Shown here: positions 20,467-30,652 of the stretch, in pieces
How the letters are laid out: each line of letters opens with the position of its first letter
Position numbering within the stretch: position 1 is the stretch's first letter
Assembly (NCBI GenBank): GCA_040770645.1
Contig: JAXGIS010000006.1
Coordinates: 1 to 64,000 of the forward strand
Source: JAAYZX01 sp040770645
GTDB lineage: Bacteria; Actinomycetota; Thermoleophilia; RBG-16-64-13
Length of the DNA: 64,000 bases
Direction: 5' to 3'
Translations under genes and position numbers: made by a program
Notes under the pieces: model-generated
What the model saw: the letters and a program-made list of their open reading frames with translations, nothing else
What the model was told of the DNA's origin: nothing
Databases searched by the model: none

Positions 20467-21772
20467 TCAGAACTGCAGAGCCTCCACCCGCTCAAAGACG
20501 GGACTCAGGTTGCAGGCAGCGCATGGAGACGGATCGAACACGGCTTCCAGCTCCTCTTTGGCCAGGCGCCCGGTTACCTCGGGATCTGCCAAAAGCAGTT
20601 CCTTGAAGGATCGTTTCTCCTGCCAAGCACGCATGGCGCTGCGCTGCACAAGCGCGTAAGCCTCTTCGCGCAGACAACCGCTCTGGATGAGCGCCAGGAA
20701 GCACCTGCTGACTGTGAATGAGGCCGAAGCTCCGATCCAGGTTGGCCAGCATCGTCTCAGGATAAACCAATAGGTTTTCCACCAACCACACAGCCTTCTT
20801 AAGCATGTAGTGGAGAAGGATGGTGCTGTCGGGCAGAATTACCCGCTCCACGCTGGAGTGGCTGATGTCCCGCTCGTGCCAGAGTGCCACGTTCTCGAAA
20901 GCGGCCACCATGTTGCCGCGAATGACCCGCGCCTGCCCCGCCAACCGCTCGGAAATGATGGGGTTGCGCTTGTGGGGCATGGCCGAGGAACCCTTCTGGC
21001 CCGGGGCGAAGTACTCCTCTGCCTCCAACACTTCCGTGCGCTGGTAGTGACGCACCTGCACGGCGATCTTCTCGATAGTTGTGGCCAGAAGGGCCAGCGC
21101 GGCCAGGAACTCGGCGTGCCGGTCGCGTTGTACCACCTGAGTGGAGATGGGCTCGCCGTTCAACTCGAGCTTCCGCATGACGATCTGCTCCACCCGTGGG
21201 TCGATGTTGGCGTATGTGCCCACGGCACCCGAGATCTTGCCCACTGCAGCCTGGTCCGTGGCGCGCTCAAGGCGTTCAACGCCGCGTTTGACCTCGAACG
21301 CCCAAAGCCCCAACACCATGCCGAACGTGATGGGCTCCGCGTGCACACCGTGACTGCGCCCTATCATCACCGTGTTGCGATGCTCCAACGCTCTGCGGCG
21401 ACAAACGGAGCCCAACAGGCGCGCCTGCTCCAGCAGCAGCGCGCCCGCCTTCCTGATCTGCAGGGCCAGAGCCGTATCGAGCATGTCTGATGAGGTCATG
21501 CCGAAGTGGATGTACTTGGAAGCATCGCCCACGTACTCAGCCACGTTGGTCAGGAAGGCGATTACGTCGTGATGGGTGACCTCTTCGATCTCCAATACCC
21601 GCGCCACATCGAACGCCGCCTTGCTCTTGATCTCCGCGACGGCCTCCAAGGGGATCTCGCCCAACTCAGCCCAAGCCTCGCAGACCGCGATCTCCACATC
21701 CAACCACGTCTGCATGCGTGCTTCGTCGGTCCAGATCGCCGCCATCTCGGGAGTGGAGTAACGCTCGATCAC
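20467..21772 (-). CDS. purB: adenylosuccinate lyase (one frameshift)
   Basis: Cleaves SAICAR and adenylosuccinate, acting twice in purine synthesis. The N-terminal MIERYSTPEMAAIWTDEARM is diagnostic. The catalytic-site segments are YIHFGMTSSDMLDTA, MIGRSHGVHAEPITFG and the fumarase-superfamily signature GSSAMPHKRNP. Near 20700 one extra C throws the frame; the other frame then supplies LREEAYALVQRSAMRAWQEK and ends FERVEALQF at 20467, giving the usual ~430 aa. It lies in the purine array, 35 bp after purE. Confidence 0.94.
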
Positions 21773-21807
21773 GGCACAGCCATCCTTTCGTACGGGAACC
21801 CCACCGG

Positions 21808-22362
21808 CTAAGTCAGGGCGTCCTCCACCCCGTCCCGCGCATCCGGCCCCTCTTCCGGCCCCGGAGGCGGCGCCAAACCCACCGCCCTTGGTGAGATCCA
21901 GCAGAGTCGGAGCATCTTGGCCGCCAAGATGGCCGCGTTGCGCGCACCATTAATGGCCACACACGCCACGGGAACGCCGGATGGCATCTGCGCGATCGAG
22001 AGCAGCGAATCCAAGCCGCCCAAGTCAGGCGTCTTGATAGGTACCCCAATCACCGGCAACTCGGTATACGACGCCACCACCCCCGGCAACGCGGCCGCTT
22101 TCCCTGCTCCGGCTATGATGACCTTGAGACCACGTACTTCGGCCGAGAGTGCATAATCACGCACTGCATCTGGATCCCGGTGGGCTGAGAGCACGTTCAC
22201 CTCGAAACCGATGCCCCGCGCCGCAAGTTCCGCCGTAGCCGCCGCCATCACCTCGGCATCGGATTGCGAACCCAAAAGGATACCCACCAATGGCGGGTTC
22301 CCACCGATCTCGTCCAACATCGCTTCAATCTGGGCTTCAGCCTCCACCAGCGGCTCACCCAT
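21808..22362 (-). CDS. purE: N5-carboxyaminoimidazole ribonucleotide mutase
   Basis: Class I PurE, converting N5-CAIR to CAIR. The motifs are VGILLGSQSDAEVM, VLSAHRDPDAVRDYA, VIIAGAGKAAALPGVVASYT, LPVIGVPIKTPDLGGLDSLL, SIAQMPSGVPVACVAINGAR and NAAILAAKML. AGGAGG stands 7 nt before ATG 22362. Residues after ~150 (WISPRAVGLAPPPG onward) do not look like other PurE tails, so a frameshift near 21895 is possible. No purK is adjacent; it must be elsewhere or replaced. Confidence 0.93.
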   Translation of the reverse strand: MGEPLVEAEAQIEAMLDEIGGNPPLVGILLGSQSDAEVMAAATAELAARGIGFEVNVLSAHRDPDAVRDYALSAEVRGLKVIIAGAGKAAALPGVVASYTELPVIGVPIKTPDLGGLDSLLSIAQMPSGVPVACVAINGARNAAILAAKMLRLCWISPRAVGLAPPPGPEEGPDARDGVEDALT

Positions 22363-22373
22363 GTCTTCTCCTC

Positions 22374-23654
22374 CTATCCCCGCCCCAAGGCCCGTGCTCC
22401 TATATCAGTACGCCACAGCGCCCCGGGAAAGCTGATGCGGTTCACTCCGGCGTAAGCCCGTTCCCGCGCCGGTGCGAAATCAGCACCCAAAGCCGAGACC
22501 ACCAGCACCCGCCCTCCGTCAGTAACCAGAGTCGCGTCGCGATGGGCAGTGCCGGCGTGAAACACTTTGACTCCCTCTTCCCGTTCGGCCTGTTCCACCC
22601 CCGTGATGACATCCCCCTTGGAACTCCCGGCCGGGTAGCCGGCGGAAGCCATGACGACGCCCACGCACGCCCCGGGTTCCCAAACCACTTCCTTGGGCAA
22701 CGGTTCACCGCACGCCACCGTCCAGAGCAATCCCAGGAGATCGTCCCGCAACCGAGGTACGAGCACCTGTGTTTCGGGGTCTCCAAACCGGCAGTTGAAT
22801 TCGAGCACTTTGGGACCCGCCGCCGTCAGTATCACACCCGCGTAGAGCACCCCGCGGTAGGCGATACCACGGCGCTCCATCTCGGCCACCGTGGGGCGAA
22901 TCATGTGCTCCACTATGAAGTCCGCCGTCTGCGCATCCACCGCCGGCACCGGCGAATACGACCCCATACCGCCGGTATTGGGACCACGATCACCATCGAG
23001 AGCGCGTTTGTAATCCTGTGCCGGTGCCAACGGGAGCACGTGCCCGTCGCTCACTAGGGCCAACAGGCTGGCCTCCTCTCCCTCCAGGTACTCCTCCAGC
23101 AGGACGGTGCTACCGGCATCGCCAAACCTGCGCTCGACCAGGCAGGCCCGAAGTGCTTCCTCAGCCTCACTTCGATTCATCGCCACAAACACGCCTTTCC
23201 CGGCAGCCAAGCCATCGGCCTTGACCACCAGCGGTGTGCCTTGTTCCTCTACGAAAGCCATGGCTGAACGAAACATCGTGAACTCGGCAGCCGCACCGGT
23301 AGGGACACCCGCGGCGTTGACGATCTCCTTGGCAAAGGTCTTGGACCCCTCAATACGAGCGCCGGCGGTACCGGGCCCGAAAACGATCAACCCGTGGGCC
23401 CGGAAATCATCGGCCAATCCGGCCACCAAAGGCGCCTCTGGTCCTACAACAGTGAGATCGATCCGTTCACGCAGAGCCAATTCGCGTAGGCCAGGTACAT
23501 CTTCAGCCCTGAGGCCCACGTTCTGCGCCACAGATGCGGTACCGGCGTTGCCCGGTGCGCAGAACAGCTTCTCCAACAGTGGGCTGCGAGCCATGGCCCA
23601 TGCCAATGCATGCTCCCGGCCGCCACTCCCCACAACCAGTACGCGAAGGCCCAC
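22374..23654 (-). CDS. purD: phosphoribosylamine-glycine ligase
   Basis: ATP-grasp ligase forming glycinamide ribonucleotide. The N-domain is VLVVGSGGREHALAWAMARS with VVGPEAPLVAGLAD, and the ATP-grasp core is FAKEIVNAAGVPTG, LVVKADGLAAGKGV and QDYKRALDGDRGPNTGGMGS. The metal and substrate site is LEFNCRFGDPETQV. Full length (426 aa), no frameshift. It starts at a GTG and sits 11 bp upstream of purE and 16 bp downstream of purA. Confidence 0.97.
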   Translation of the reverse strand: MGLRVLVVGSGGREHALAWAMARSPLLEKLFCAPGNAGTASVAQNVGLRAEDVPGLRELALRERIDLTVVGPEAPLVAGLADDFRAHGLIVFGPGTAGARIEGSKTFAKEIVNAAGVPTGAAAEFTMFRSAMAFVEEQGTPLVVKADGLAAGKGVFVAMNRSEAEEALRACLVERRFGDAGSTVLLEEYLEGEEASLLALVSDGHVLPLAPAQDYKRALDGDRGPNTGGMGSYSPVPAVDAQTADFIVEHMIRPTVAEMERRGIAYRGVLYAGVILTAAGPKVLEFNCRFGDPETQVLVPRLRDDLLGLLWTVACGEPLPKEVVWEPGACVGVVMASAGYPAGSSKGDVITGVEQAEREEGVKVFHAGTAHRDATLVTDGGRVLVVSALGADFAPARERAYAGVNRISFPGALWRTDIGARALGRG

Positions 23655-23670
23655 GCAGGCTCCTCTCTCG

Positions 23671-24950
23671 CTATAGCTCGCTCATGACAATGGTCTGCTC
23701 GCGACGGGGCCCCACCGACACCAACGCCAGCGGAACCTCGGCGAACGAGGAGATGAAGTTGAGATAGGCTTGGGCCGCCTGTGGTAGATCGCCAAATGAC
23801 CGAGCATCCGATATGTCGGCTTTCCACCCGGCCAGTGTCTCGTATACGGGTTCAGCCTGTACGAAATCGGCCTGGAACGCGGGAAGCTCCGGCTGTAGAG
23901 TCCCCCGCACCCGGTAGGAACAACACACCTTGATCTCGTCCAAATCGTTCAGAACATCGAGTTTGGTGATGGCGAGCCCGGTCAGCCCGTTCACACGCGC
24001 AGCGAACCGCAGTGCCACCAGATCGAGCCACCCGCAACGGCGAGGGCGCCCGGTGTGGTGCCAAACTCACACCCCCTCTCGCGCAAAGCCAGACCCAACT
24101 CGTCATGCAACTCAGTGGGGAATGGGCCCTCCCCCACCCTCGTGGCATATGCTTTGCAAACGCCCCACACCTCGTCGATGGCGGTGGGCCCAATACCTGT
24201 GCCCACACCCGCGTACGCTGCCACCGGGTTGGATGATGTGACGAAAGGATAGGTGCCGTGATCGAGGTCCAGCATGGTGCCCTGGGCCCCTTCGAACAAG
24301 ACCGAACGCCCCTGCTTGATTGCCTGCCACACAAGGAGCGACACGTCCGCCACGTACGGTCGCAGGCTCTCCGCCGCCTCCACGTAACGCTCACACTCGT
24401 CCCGGAGGCCTTCGACCTCCTCCCCGAATACCTGCTTCACCAGATGAGCCTTGGCTTCCATCACGCCAAAGACCTTGGTTCGAAAGGCCGCCGAGTCCAT
24501 GATGTCCTGCACACGCACCCCACGACGGTCGGCCTTATCGGCATATGCCGGGCCGATACCCCGTTTGGTGGTCCCTATGTGTTCATGCCCCAGCGCCGCT
24601 TCCACCACACGGTCCAACAGCAAATGGTAGGGCATGATGAGATGGGCCCCGGCCGAGAGCCTCAGGTTGGCGGTGGAGACGCCCCGCTCCTCCAACCTGT
24701 CGATCTCACCGCGGAGCACCACCGGATCGATCACAACACCGTTGCCTATGGCCGCCACGGTGTTGGGGCTGCATATGCCTGAGGGAACGAGGTGCAGCAT
24801 GAACTTACCGTGCACATTCTCAATGGTGTGCCCTGCATTGTTGCCGCCTTGAAAGCGAACCACGTAGTCCGCTCCTGCCGCAAGCAGGTCCACCACTTTG
24901 CCCTTACCCTCATCACCCCACTGTGCGCCCACGATCACTCGAACAGGCAC
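23671..24950 (-). CDS. purA: adenylosuccinate synthetase (one frameshift)
   Basis: GTP-dependent first step from IMP to AMP. The N-terminus PVRVIVGAQWGDEGKGKVVD carries the P-loop and catalytic Asp. NNAGHTIENVHGKFMLHLVP, GTTKRGIGPAYADKADRRGV and VLFEGAQGTMLDLDHGTYPF follow. Near 24050 one base is missing in an ACC repeat: before it the frame reads CEFGTT, after it RPRRCGWLDLVALRFAARVN and NGLTGLAITKLDVLNDLDEI. The C-terminus is QTIVMSEL. The start is GTG 24950, 6 nt from AGGAGG. Total length after repair ~426 aa, as expected. Confidence 0.95.
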
Positions 24951-25104
24951 CACTATCCTCCTGGGAAGGCCGCAACGGCGGCGGATTGTGATACTGCCGG
25001 CCACGCCTTCGCGCGTGGGCCGCGACTCGCATAGTGTAACCCACTCACTGTAGCCGCGGGTAAGGGCGCGTGCGCAGAAACGTCCTTACCTCACCATCCT
25101 CCAG

Positions 25105-26514
25105 CTACCGGGCTCCTTTCCTACAGATACCACGTTCCGCCAGAACTGCCCGTGCAGCCAGTAGACCAGATGCCGAGGCCTGCATGAGCCCCCGTGTGAC
25201 ACCAGCCCCATCTCCCACCGCATACAGGCCGGAGATGTGGGTCTGTAGGCCGGCATCCAGCTCCAGGCGCGATGAGTAGAACTTGACCTCCACGCCGTAC
25301 AAGAGAGTGTCTCGCCCTGCCACCCCGGGCATGAGCCGGTCCATAGCCCCCAACATGTCGATGATGTCCTGCAGATGACGGTAGGGAAGCGCGAAACTGA
25401 GGTCCCCGGGAGTGGCGTCGGCCAGCGTGGGTTCCACGGTACCGCGAGCCAGTCGCTCTCTCGTGGTCCTGCGGCCGGCACGTAAGTCTCCCAGCCGCTG
25501 AACGATGATGTCTTCTCCCAGGACATTCGCCAACCGCGCGATGGATTTGCCATAGACGATCGGCTCGTTGAAAGGCTGCGTGAAGCGCGTGGAAACCAGC
25601 AGAGCGAAATTGGTATACATGGTCTTGCGCTCAGCATCAGCGTAAGAGTGACCGTTTACCGTCACCACGTCACCGTAGTTCTCTTTACAAACCACACCGT
25701 GGGGATTGAAGCAGAAGGTCCGCACGCGATCCTCAAAGCTGGGTGTGGTGTAGAGGAGCTTGGGCTCGTACAGATCCGCGGTGATGTCCTCCATGAAAAG
25801 AGCCGGCAGTTCTACCCTGACGCCGATATCCACTGCATTGCTGACTACTGAAAGACCCAGTCGCTCCGCTTCGGACTTGAGCCAACCTGCGCCCTCGCGA
25901 CCCGGCGCCAAGATCACGGCCCGCGCCCTCACCTCCCGTCCCGACTCCAGTGTCAGCCCGCGCACTACCCCGGCTTGGGTCAGCAACGACTCAACGCTGG
26001 TCCGCGTCTCCACATCCACCTTGCCCCGCAACGCACGGCGCATACTTCCCAGAACTTCAAAACATCGCTCCGTACCCATGTGGCGAATGGGGGAGTGCAG
26101 GAGACGCAGTTCCTCACGCATGGCACGTGTTTGCCATTCCTGCACATGCTCGGCATCGTCTCCGAAGACGGTGTCGGGCGCCCCGTGTGCGCACCAGATA
26201 CGGTCCACGTCGGCCAGCAGCCGTTCGAGTTCGCCGTGGGACACGTACTCGCTCAACCACCCTCCCAAGCTGGCGCTGAGCGTCAGCTTGCCGTCGGAGA
26301 AGGCACCGGCGCCACCCCACCCCGACGTTATGGCACAAGGCCGGCAGTGTGAGCAGTGACCCGTTTGTCGCGCCGGACAGGATCGCTGAGGGAGATCTGA
26401 CCCCTTCTCTACCACCAACACGTCGAGACCGGGTGCGGCAGAGAGTTCCAGCGCCGCAAAAATGCCGGCGGGCCCTGAGCCCACCACCACGACGTCGTAC
26501 GTATCCTTACCCAT
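25105..26514 (-). CDS. FAD-dependent dehydrogenase of the COG2509 type
   Basis: Flavoprotein of ~469 aa with an N-terminal Rossmann motif (DVVVVGSGPAGIFAALELSA). Next comes a Cys-rich loop (SCPARQTGHCSHCRPC) and ITSGWGGAGAFSDGKLTLS, both characteristic of this uncharacterised dehydrogenase family. A second flavin-site block is GLYAVGDGAGVTRGLMQASA near the C-terminus. The cysteine loop could coordinate a metal or Fe-S cluster. ATG 26514 lies inside the end of dnaB (8-bp overlap), so it is translated with the replication/purine array. Function is unknown; such genes often sit near purA. Confidence 0.85.
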   Translation of the reverse strand: MGKDTYDVVVVGSGPAGIFAALELSAAPGLDVLVVEKGSDLPQRSCPARQTGHCSHCRPCAITSGWGGAGAFSDGKLTLSASLGGWLSEYVSHGELERLLADVDRIWCAHGAPDTVFGDDAEHVQEWQTRAMREELRLLHSPIRHMGTERCFEVLGSMRRALRGKVDVETRTSVESLLTQAGVVRGLTLESGREVRARAVILAPGREGAGWLKSEAERLGLSVVSNAVDIGVRVELPALFMEDITADLYEPKLLYTTPSFEDRVRTFCFNPHGVVCKENYGDVVTVNGHSYADAERKTMYTNFALLVSTRFTQPFNEPIVYGKSIARLANVLGEDIIVQRLGDLRAGRRTTRERLARGTVEPTLADATPGDLSFALPYRHLQDIIDMLGAMDRLMPGVAGRDTLLYGVEVKFYSSRLELDAGLQTHISGLYAVGDGAGVTRGLMQASASGLLAARAVLAERGICRKGAR

Positions 26515-27897
26515 AGCCGTCGCCCCGCTGATCTTCAGGCAGGTCGGCAAAACGAGTGTAGTTCTGAACGAAAGCCAAGCGGCAACTACCAATGGGCCCA
26601 TTGCGCTGCTTGCCGATTATGATCTCGGCGATGCCCTTGTCTTGGCTGTCTTTGTTGTAAACCTCATCGCGGTAGATGAAGAGGACCACATCCGAATCCT
26701 GCTCTATGGAACCCGACTCGCGCAAATCCGAAAGTACCGGGCGATTGCCGGAACGCTGCTCCACTTGGCGTGAGAGCTGCGACAGTGCCAGCACCGGCAC
26801 CCCCAGCTCACGCGCCATGATCTTGAGCGACCGCGAGATCAGCGAGACTTCTTGCTGACGGTTCTCTGCGCTGGAGTCCCCCATCATGAGCTGCAGGTAG
26901 TCGATGATGACCAGCCCCAGATTCGGCTCGCGCGATTTGAGGCGCCGGGCTTTGGCCCTGATCTCCATCATGTTGGATGATGGAGTGTCGTCGATGAAGA
27001 TGGGTGCCTTGAAAAGCGGAGCGCACGCTGATGTGAGCTTGCTCCAATCGGCCGTCTGCAACTGCCCGTGGCGCAACTTGTGACTGTCTACCTTGGCCTC
27101 CGAACAGAGCATGCGCTGCACAACCTCCATCTTGGACATCTCCAGAGAGAAGACCGCCACGCCCTTGCCCTGATCCACGGCTACGTTGCGGGCGATGTTG
27201 AGCGCGAGGGCGGTCTTGCCCATGGACGGCCTTGCCGCCAGGATGACGAGGTTGGCCGGTTGGAAACCCGTGATGATTTCATCGAGGCGGCGGAAACCGG
27301 TTTCCACACCGGCGGTGTGTCGGCCCTCGGACATCGCACGCTCGAGCTCGATGAAGCTCTCGTTGATGAGTTCACTCAACGGGCTGAAATCCTCGCCCAC
27401 CTTGGTCTGTGAAATCTCGAAAACGAGTTGCTCGGCACGATCGATGAGTTCGTGCGGCTCTCCTTGGCCCCGGTAGCCCATCTCAGCTATGTCTGAGCCC
27501 ACGGAGATGAGGGAGCGCAGCAGGTAGTTGTCTTTGACAATTTCCGCGTAGTGCCGCGCGTTGGTGACCGCCGGCACCGACGATACAAGGCTGTGCACAT
27601 AGGCGCGCCCCCCGACCGCCTCCAACGTGCCGCGTCGTGTCAGCTCTTCCGACACGGTGATGGGGTCGATGGGCTCACCCCGTGCGTAGAGCTCTTCTAC
27701 CGCCTCATAGATGCGTTGATGCGATAAGCGATAGAAGTGCTTGGGACGTAGAACCTCGGTGACCCCCGCGATGAGGTTGGGCGCCACCATGACCGATCCC
27801 AGAACAGATGTCTCCGCCTCCAGGTTCTGGGGTGGAGTTGCGCCGGCGCGGCACCGCGGGCGGGCCCAACGGACTTCTGCCGTGCTCCACTCGTCAT
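26507..27897 (-). CDS. dnaB: replicative DNA helicase (one frameshift near the N-terminus)
   Basis: Hexameric helicase of the replication fork. The N-terminal domain reads PQNLEAETSVLGSVMVAPNL and HFYRLSHQRIYEAVEELYAR. The RecA-like core has Walker A ILAARPSMGKTALAL, Walker B LGLVIIDYLQLM, and the conserved PVLALSQLSRQVEQRSGNRP and SDLRESGSIEQDSDVVLFIY. The open frame is broken near 27842: ATG 27897, with GGGAGG 9 nt upstream, leads into MTSGARQKSVGPARG and then shifts by one base into PPQNLEAE. No intein is present. It follows rplI by 66 bp. Confidence 0.95.
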
Positions 27898-27963
27898 ACG
27901 AGGCTACCTCCCCCGCGCCTCGATGGGGCTACCAGGCAAACAGTATCTCCCCGCGAAGACAGA

Positions 27964-28419
27964 CTACGAATCGGCGGGGACTATGATGACCTTCATCTCC
28001 ACGGGCTCCACACTCTGGTGCACATCTACGAGCACCATGTGCGTACCCAGTGTCTTGATGGGGTCCTCCAGAAGCACCTTCCGTTTGTCTATGCGGATCT
28101 TGCGCGCAGACCACAGCGCAGCAGCCACATCGGCGTTGGTTACCGATCCGAAGAGCTTCTCGCCTTGGCCGGCGGCGGCAGGGATAGTCAGCACCGTGCG
28201 CGCCAAGGTCTCCCGAGTGTCAAAAGCCTGCTCGGCCTCGCGCCGCTCCTGATCCAACTTGGCCTGCATGGCCTGTTTGGCGGCCTCGATCTTACCCGGA
28301 GTGGCAACCTCGGCCAGGCCTCGCGGGAAGAGGAAGTTGCGGGCGTAACCGTCGGAGACACTCGCCACGTCGCCTTTGGCCCCCAATTTCTCCACGTCTT
28401 TCAGCAGAATTACTTCCAT
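27964..28419 (-). CDS. rplI: 50S ribosomal protein L9
   Basis: Complete bL9 of 151 aa. The N-terminal domain is MEVILLKDVEKLGAKGDVAS, with the conserved GYARNFLFPRGLA. A long connecting helix follows (KIEAAKQAMQAKLDQERREA) and then the C-terminal domain LFGSVTNADVAAAL. It overlaps the end of the DUF2232 gene by 10 bp and precedes dnaB, the usual order. Confidence 0.97.
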   Translation of the reverse strand: MEVILLKDVEKLGAKGDVASVSDGYARNFLFPRGLAEVATPGKIEAAKQAMQAKLDQERREAEQAFDTRETLARTVLTIPAAAGQGEKLFGSVTNADVAAALWSARKIRIDKRKVLLEDPIKTLGTHMVLVDVHQSVEPVEMKVIIVPADS

Positions 28420-29437
28420 TCAGTCTCCTCTTCATCAGCATCGCCCCCCGATACCGCCGAAATCCCGTCCGGCGTCCCGGGCTCGCGACGATCGAAACGC
28501 TTCCGGAAATCAACCCATGCGTCAATCAACCCCACCCAAGTCAGCAACAAGAACAGGACCTGGCCCACAACCGCCAGGACGTACCACCCAGCGCGTGTGC
28601 CGGTGCCCCGCGTTCCTGTGTTGGCAAACCAACTGGTCACCGCCAAGCCCTGCACGAAGAACACCGTTGCGCATAGCACGAGCACATTCAGCCCGACCAG
28701 CCACAGCGCCCTTCCATCCCGGCCCAGCCACGTCCCAAGCATCACCAGCACCAACCCGACAACGAGCCCATACGGTGTGGACCAATGCAGGCGAAAGCTG
28801 CCGAACGACAGCGAGGGCGCCAAGCGCCTCTCCAGACGTGGAAAAATCGCCGCCGCCAGGCCCACGGTTGCCACAGCCAGCACCAAGCCCAAGGAGAGCA
28901 AGATGCCCGGCGACAGGAAGGGCAATACCGCCAACATGGCGCGCGCGGATTCGAGTGCGGCGTCGATGGACGCCTGATCGACTCCGCCCTCTCGTACATG
29001 CCGGAAGCCGTCTGGAGCGACGTCTCCATAAGCGACTTCAACTGCGCCGTCGTCAAACCGGACAGCCACCAAGCCAGTGCGATCCAAGCCGCATGCCCCA
29101 GTGCCGCCACACCGGTCGAAACCCACAGCAGCCGGGAGGAACCCCATCCTCGCCGCAAGCCCGCACCCAGCGTTACGCCCAGCCCGGCCGCCAGCACGCA
29201 GGTCAGCAATCCGTTGACCGGGCCCGTGAAGAGCCCTCCCAGCAGCGACGCCACCGCCGCCGACACAAGAGCCGGTCGCTCTCCCCACTTCACCCCCACG
29301 TATGCGGTGGGAAGCGGCAGCAGCGGAACAGCGAGTACCGAGACCAACGGCACGAACCCGACCACCAGCGACAATACGGCTGTGAGCGCCGCACCCTTGC
29401 CTGCGTCCGCTGTCGCAGAGGCCGTGAGCGATCTCAT
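28410..29437 (-). CDS. DUF2232 (YybS-like) membrane protein (one frameshift)
   Basis: Polytopic membrane protein of ~340 aa found beside rpsR/rplI in Firmicutes and some deep actinobacterial lineages. ATG 29437 starts MRSLTASATADAGKGAALTA. Hydrophobic helices include AALTAVLSLVVGFVPLVSVL, LTCVLAAGLGVTLGAGL, LPFLSPGILLSLGLVLAVAT, YGLVVGLVLVMLGTWLG and AGWYVLAVVGQVLFLLLTWV. A one-base break near 28985 joins the two halves around ERAGVDQASIDAALESARAM. The role is unknown; a transporter-like S-component fold has been proposed for the family. The stop lies inside rplI. Confidence 0.8.
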
Positions 29438-29477
29438 GGTCGTCCCGACTCGCGGTTCGGCCCCAGAACACGCGCGA

Positions 29478-29729
29478 TCAGCGACTCGAGTACGGCAACA
29501 ACGCCATCTCGCGTGCCCGCTTGATGGCCAGTGCGATCTGCCGCTGATGGCGCCGGCATGCACCGGTGGTACGACGTGAGCGGATCTTGGCTCGATCCGA
29601 CATGTAGCGCCGCAGCCCATTGAAGTCCTTGTAGTCGATCAGTTCGACCTTCTCTTTACAGAAATAGCAGTATTTGCGCCGTCGAGAACCCGATGCGGGC
29701 CGCGGCCGGCGCCTCCTGGCAAATGCCAC
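29478..29729 (-). CDS. rpsR: 30S ribosomal protein S18
   Basis: bS18 of 83 aa. A basic N-terminus is followed by YCYFCKEKVELIDYKDFNGL, in which the CxxC is typical of zinc-containing S18 paralogues. The conserved RRYMSDRAKIRSRRTTGACR and HQRQIALAIKRAREMALLPY complete it. The start is GTG 29729. It lies 24 bp downstream of ssb. Confidence 0.96.
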   Translation of the reverse strand: MAFARRRRPRPASGSRRRKYCYFCKEKVELIDYKDFNGLRRYMSDRAKIRSRRTTGACRRHQRQIALAIKRAREMALLPYSSR

Positions 29730-29753
29730 GTGTCCTTACCTCCCGAGAACCAC

Positions 29754-30218
29754 TTAGAAGGGGATGTCGTCTTCTTCGCCGAAGTCGATATCCTTGAAAT
29801 CATTGGCCGGAGCCAGATCAGACGGAGGCGTATAGCCACCACCTCTCTGACCCCCGTACCCGCCTGCCTCACCGATTTGACTGCCGGGGCTGCCAAGAAA
29901 CACCACTGAGTTGGCCACGATCTCGACCTTACTGCGCCTAGTGCCGTCCTGCGCATCCCAGCTCCGTTGTTCCAGGCGGCCCTCAACTGCCACAGGCCGG
30001 CCCTTGCTGAGGTATTTGGCGCAGTTCTCTCCCTGTTGGCCCCACACCACCACATCGAAGAAACTGGTCGCCTCAACCCATTGGCCGGTTGCGTCCTTGT
30101 ATGACCTACCCACCGCCACGCCGAGCTGACACACATTCTTGCCCGACGGCGTCTGGCGCAGCTCCGGGTCCCGAGTCAGGTTACCCACGAGAGTCACATG
30201 AGCGAAACCCCTGGCCAT
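29754..30218 (-). CDS. ssb: single-stranded DNA-binding protein
   Basis: OB-fold SSB of 154 aa. The fold shows HVTLVGNLTRDPELRQTPSG, FFDVVVWGQQGENCAKYLSK and GRPVAVEGRLEQRSWDAQDG. A Gly-rich linker follows, then the acidic C-terminal tip DFGEEDDIPF that recruits partner proteins. It begins 3 bp after rpsF. Confidence 0.97.
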   Translation of the reverse strand: MARGFAHVTLVGNLTRDPELRQTPSGKNVCQLGVAVGRSYKDATGQWVEATSFFDVVVWGQQGENCAKYLSKGRPVAVEGRLEQRSWDAQDGTRRSKVEIVANSVVFLGSPGSQIGEAGGYGGQRGGGYTPPSDLAPANDFKDIDFGEEDDIPF

Positions 30219-30221
30219 GAC

Positions 30222-30569
30222 TTATTCCTCGTCCGGTAGGTCGTCCGCAGCGAGCGCCGCGTCTGCGGCAGCGATGGTGCCCTTTTCGGGCAGGCGCACA
30301 GGCATGTTGCGGAGAACGATGTCGGCAATCCTGAGGACTCGAGTGACTTCGTCGAGCGTTTTGGGCTCGGCCTTGAAGTACATGACGTAGTAGTAGCCCT
30401 CATTGACATGGTTCATTTCATAGGCGAAACGCCTCTTGCCCCACTCGTCGGTCTTGCCGACGATCCCCTGTTCTGTTGTGATGATCTCCCGAATCCGATC
30501 AAGAAGCGCCGCGCGCGCCTCGTCTTCGGCCTCGGGACGCATGATCACCATCAGCTCGTAGCTGTTCAG
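30222..30569 (-). CDS. rpsF: 30S ribosomal protein S6, apparent CTG start
   Basis: bS6, an early partner of S18 in the 30S platform. The first ATG in frame (30551) gives MVIMRPEAEDEARAALLDRI, which lacks the start of strand beta-1. Six codons upstream the frame reads CTG-NSYELM, the canonical S6 N-terminus (M-x-x-YELMVI). A strong AAGGAGG ends 6 nt before that CTG and would be 24 nt from the ATG. I therefore place the start at CTG 30569. The core GIVGKTDEWGKRRFAYEMNH and EGYYYVMYFKAEP is normal, and an acidic tail ends DLPDEE. First gene of the leftward array. Confidence 0.92.
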   Translation of the reverse strand: MNSYELMVIMRPEAEDEARAALLDRIREIITTEQGIVGKTDEWGKRRFAYEMNHVNEGYYYVMYFKAEPKTLDEVTRVLRIADIVLRNMPVRLPEKGTIAAADAALAADDLPDEE

Positions 30570-30652
30570 GGTTCACCTCCTTCGGACTTGGCGGCCCCGG
30601 CCTCTCTGCCGGAGCAGGGGTGGTATGTCGCGGCGCACCATGCGATACGCCG

